From Woeseiaceae bacterium (GTDB lineage Bacteria; Pseudomonadota; Gammaproteobacteria; Steroidobacterales; Woeseiaceae), in the NCBI GenBank assembly GCA_028289545.1, contig JANQPG010000082.1, forward strand, positions 16,485-80,484: a DNA stretch of 64,000 bases, written 5' to 3'. The position numbers were made by a program, and so were the translations under genes. Below, piece by piece: positions 63,497 through 64,000 of this stretch (positions are counted from its first letter, which is position 1; the number at the start of each line of letters is the position of its first letter). The notes beneath the pieces were generated by a model that had not been told where the DNA came from, did no database searches, and worked only from the letters and a program-made list of their open reading frames with translations.

Positions 63497-63811
63497 ATGA
63501 ATGAGCCTTATGCCCAGGTGAGCGTGAGAATTCTCGACAAGGAATACCAGGTGGCGTGCCCCGCCAGCGAACGCACGGACCTCTTGGATTCCGCGGAGGT
63601 TCTGAACGAGAAAATGCGCGAGATCCAGAATTCGGGTCGTGTTGTCGGCCTCGACCGCATTGCCGTGATGGCGGCGCTCAACATGGCCAACGACCTGCTG
63701 CAGGCGCAGGCGCGAGACCGTGAGCTGGACGGCGACGTCAGTCAGCGGCTCAAGGATATTTCCGACCGGGTCGATTCCGCGCTGGGCAGCGCTCAGCAGC
63801 TCGACCTATAA
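63497..63811 (+). CDS. zapA: Cell division protein ZapA
   Basis: A 104-residue ZapA: N-terminal beta domain (VSVRILDKEYQVACPASE) and C-terminal coiled coil (ALNMANDLLQAQARDREL). It crosslinks FtsZ filaments. CGGGAGTAAATCGA precedes the ATG. It is followed by a probable 6S RNA, as in E. coli. Confidence 0.93.
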   Translation: MNEPYAQVSVRILDKEYQVACPASERTDLLDSAEVLNEKMREIQNSGRVVGLDRIAVMAALNMANDLLQAQARDRELDGDVSQRLKDISDRVDSALGSAQQLDL

Positions 63812-63836
63812 CGCGGTACACTAACGATATTGGCGC

Positions 63837-64000
63837 TTCCTGCAGTGTTCGATACGGTCCTGGATACCTTTCGACCCTAAATTTCTACCTCGGGGCCACG
63901 TACTGTCGACAGCATTTGAGCAGGGCCGATTCGTCGGTAAGCCTGTTGCTGTCACGGCCGGCCCCACCTGTTGCTCCGGTTCGAGAGCGACGGCCCGTAA
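63837..64000 (+). ncRNA. ssrS: Probable 6S RNA (3' end possibly cut by window)
   Basis: The region after zapA has no coding frame. It contains CCTAAATTTCTACCTCGGGGCC, close to the conserved 5' side of the 6S central bubble in gammaproteobacteria, and the gene order zapA-6S is conserved. 6S RNA binds sigma-70 RNA polymerase in stationary phase. The exact ends are uncertain and the 3' part may continue past the window. Confidence 0.65.

Overview
The window is a dense stretch of GC-rich bacterial chromosome from a gammaproteobacterium. The evidence is gene order and content: mreBCD-mrdA-rodA-mltB-rlpA-dacA-ybeD-lipB; the murU/amgK pair divergent from lptD-surA-pdxA-rsmA-apaG-apaH; ygfB-pepP-ubiH-ubiI divergent from zapA and a probable 6S RNA. 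The recycling genes amgK/murU and the split glycine decarboxylase (gcvPA/gcvPB) place it nearer to Pseudomonas/Xanthomonas/Chromatiales-type or uncultivated marine lineages than to the Enterobacterales. The exact family cannot be fixed from sequence reading alone.

Layout: 1-1.3 kb, end of a sensor kinase and its OmpR-type regulator. 1.4-2.8 kb, a HIT protein and two unrecognised small ORFs in a less GC-rich patch. 2.9-5.4 kb, cystathionine beta-synthase and a cystathionine gamma-lyase/synthase. 5.5-8.4 kb, prmC, ppiB, a membrane-anchored EEP-fold protein and NfeD. 8.4-13.9 kb, metH-metF behind an ArsR-methyltransferase fusion regulator (SahR-like) with an AT-rich dyad upstream. 14-18.2 kb, hslO and gatCAB. 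18.3-27.9 kb, the rod-shape/peptidoglycan cluster and lipB. 27.9-36.4 kb, murU-amgK and the lptD-apaH operon. 36.4-38.6 kb, folA-thyA-lgt. 38.7-44.4 kb, a DUF255 thioredoxin-like protein followed by several unrecognised exported proteins. 44.5-48.8 kb, a thioesterase, an M23 peptidase and a large double-protease-domain protein. 48.9-54.2 kb, a glycine-cleavage operon under a tandem glycine riboswitch, with an atypical thiol-peroxidase homologue between the two P-protein subunits. 54.3-58.7 kb, a DUF885 peptidase and a two-gene membrane/ATP-grasp unit split by a palindromic MITE-like element. 58.7-64 kb, ubiquinone hydroxylases, pepP, ygfB, a coiled-coil protein, zapA and a probable 6S RNA.

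Most of the window is core metabolism and envelope biogenesis. The points that look least ordinary are the Tpx-like protein in the gcv operon, which lacks the canonical resolving cysteine and the active-site proline; the MITE-like palindrome whose ends appear to supply the stop codon of one gene and the Shine-Dalgarno of the next; the SahR-like metF/metH control region; and the cluster of unrecognised secreted proteins at 40.8-43.3 kb. No tRNA, rRNA, CRISPR array, prophage or complete insertion sequence was seen.
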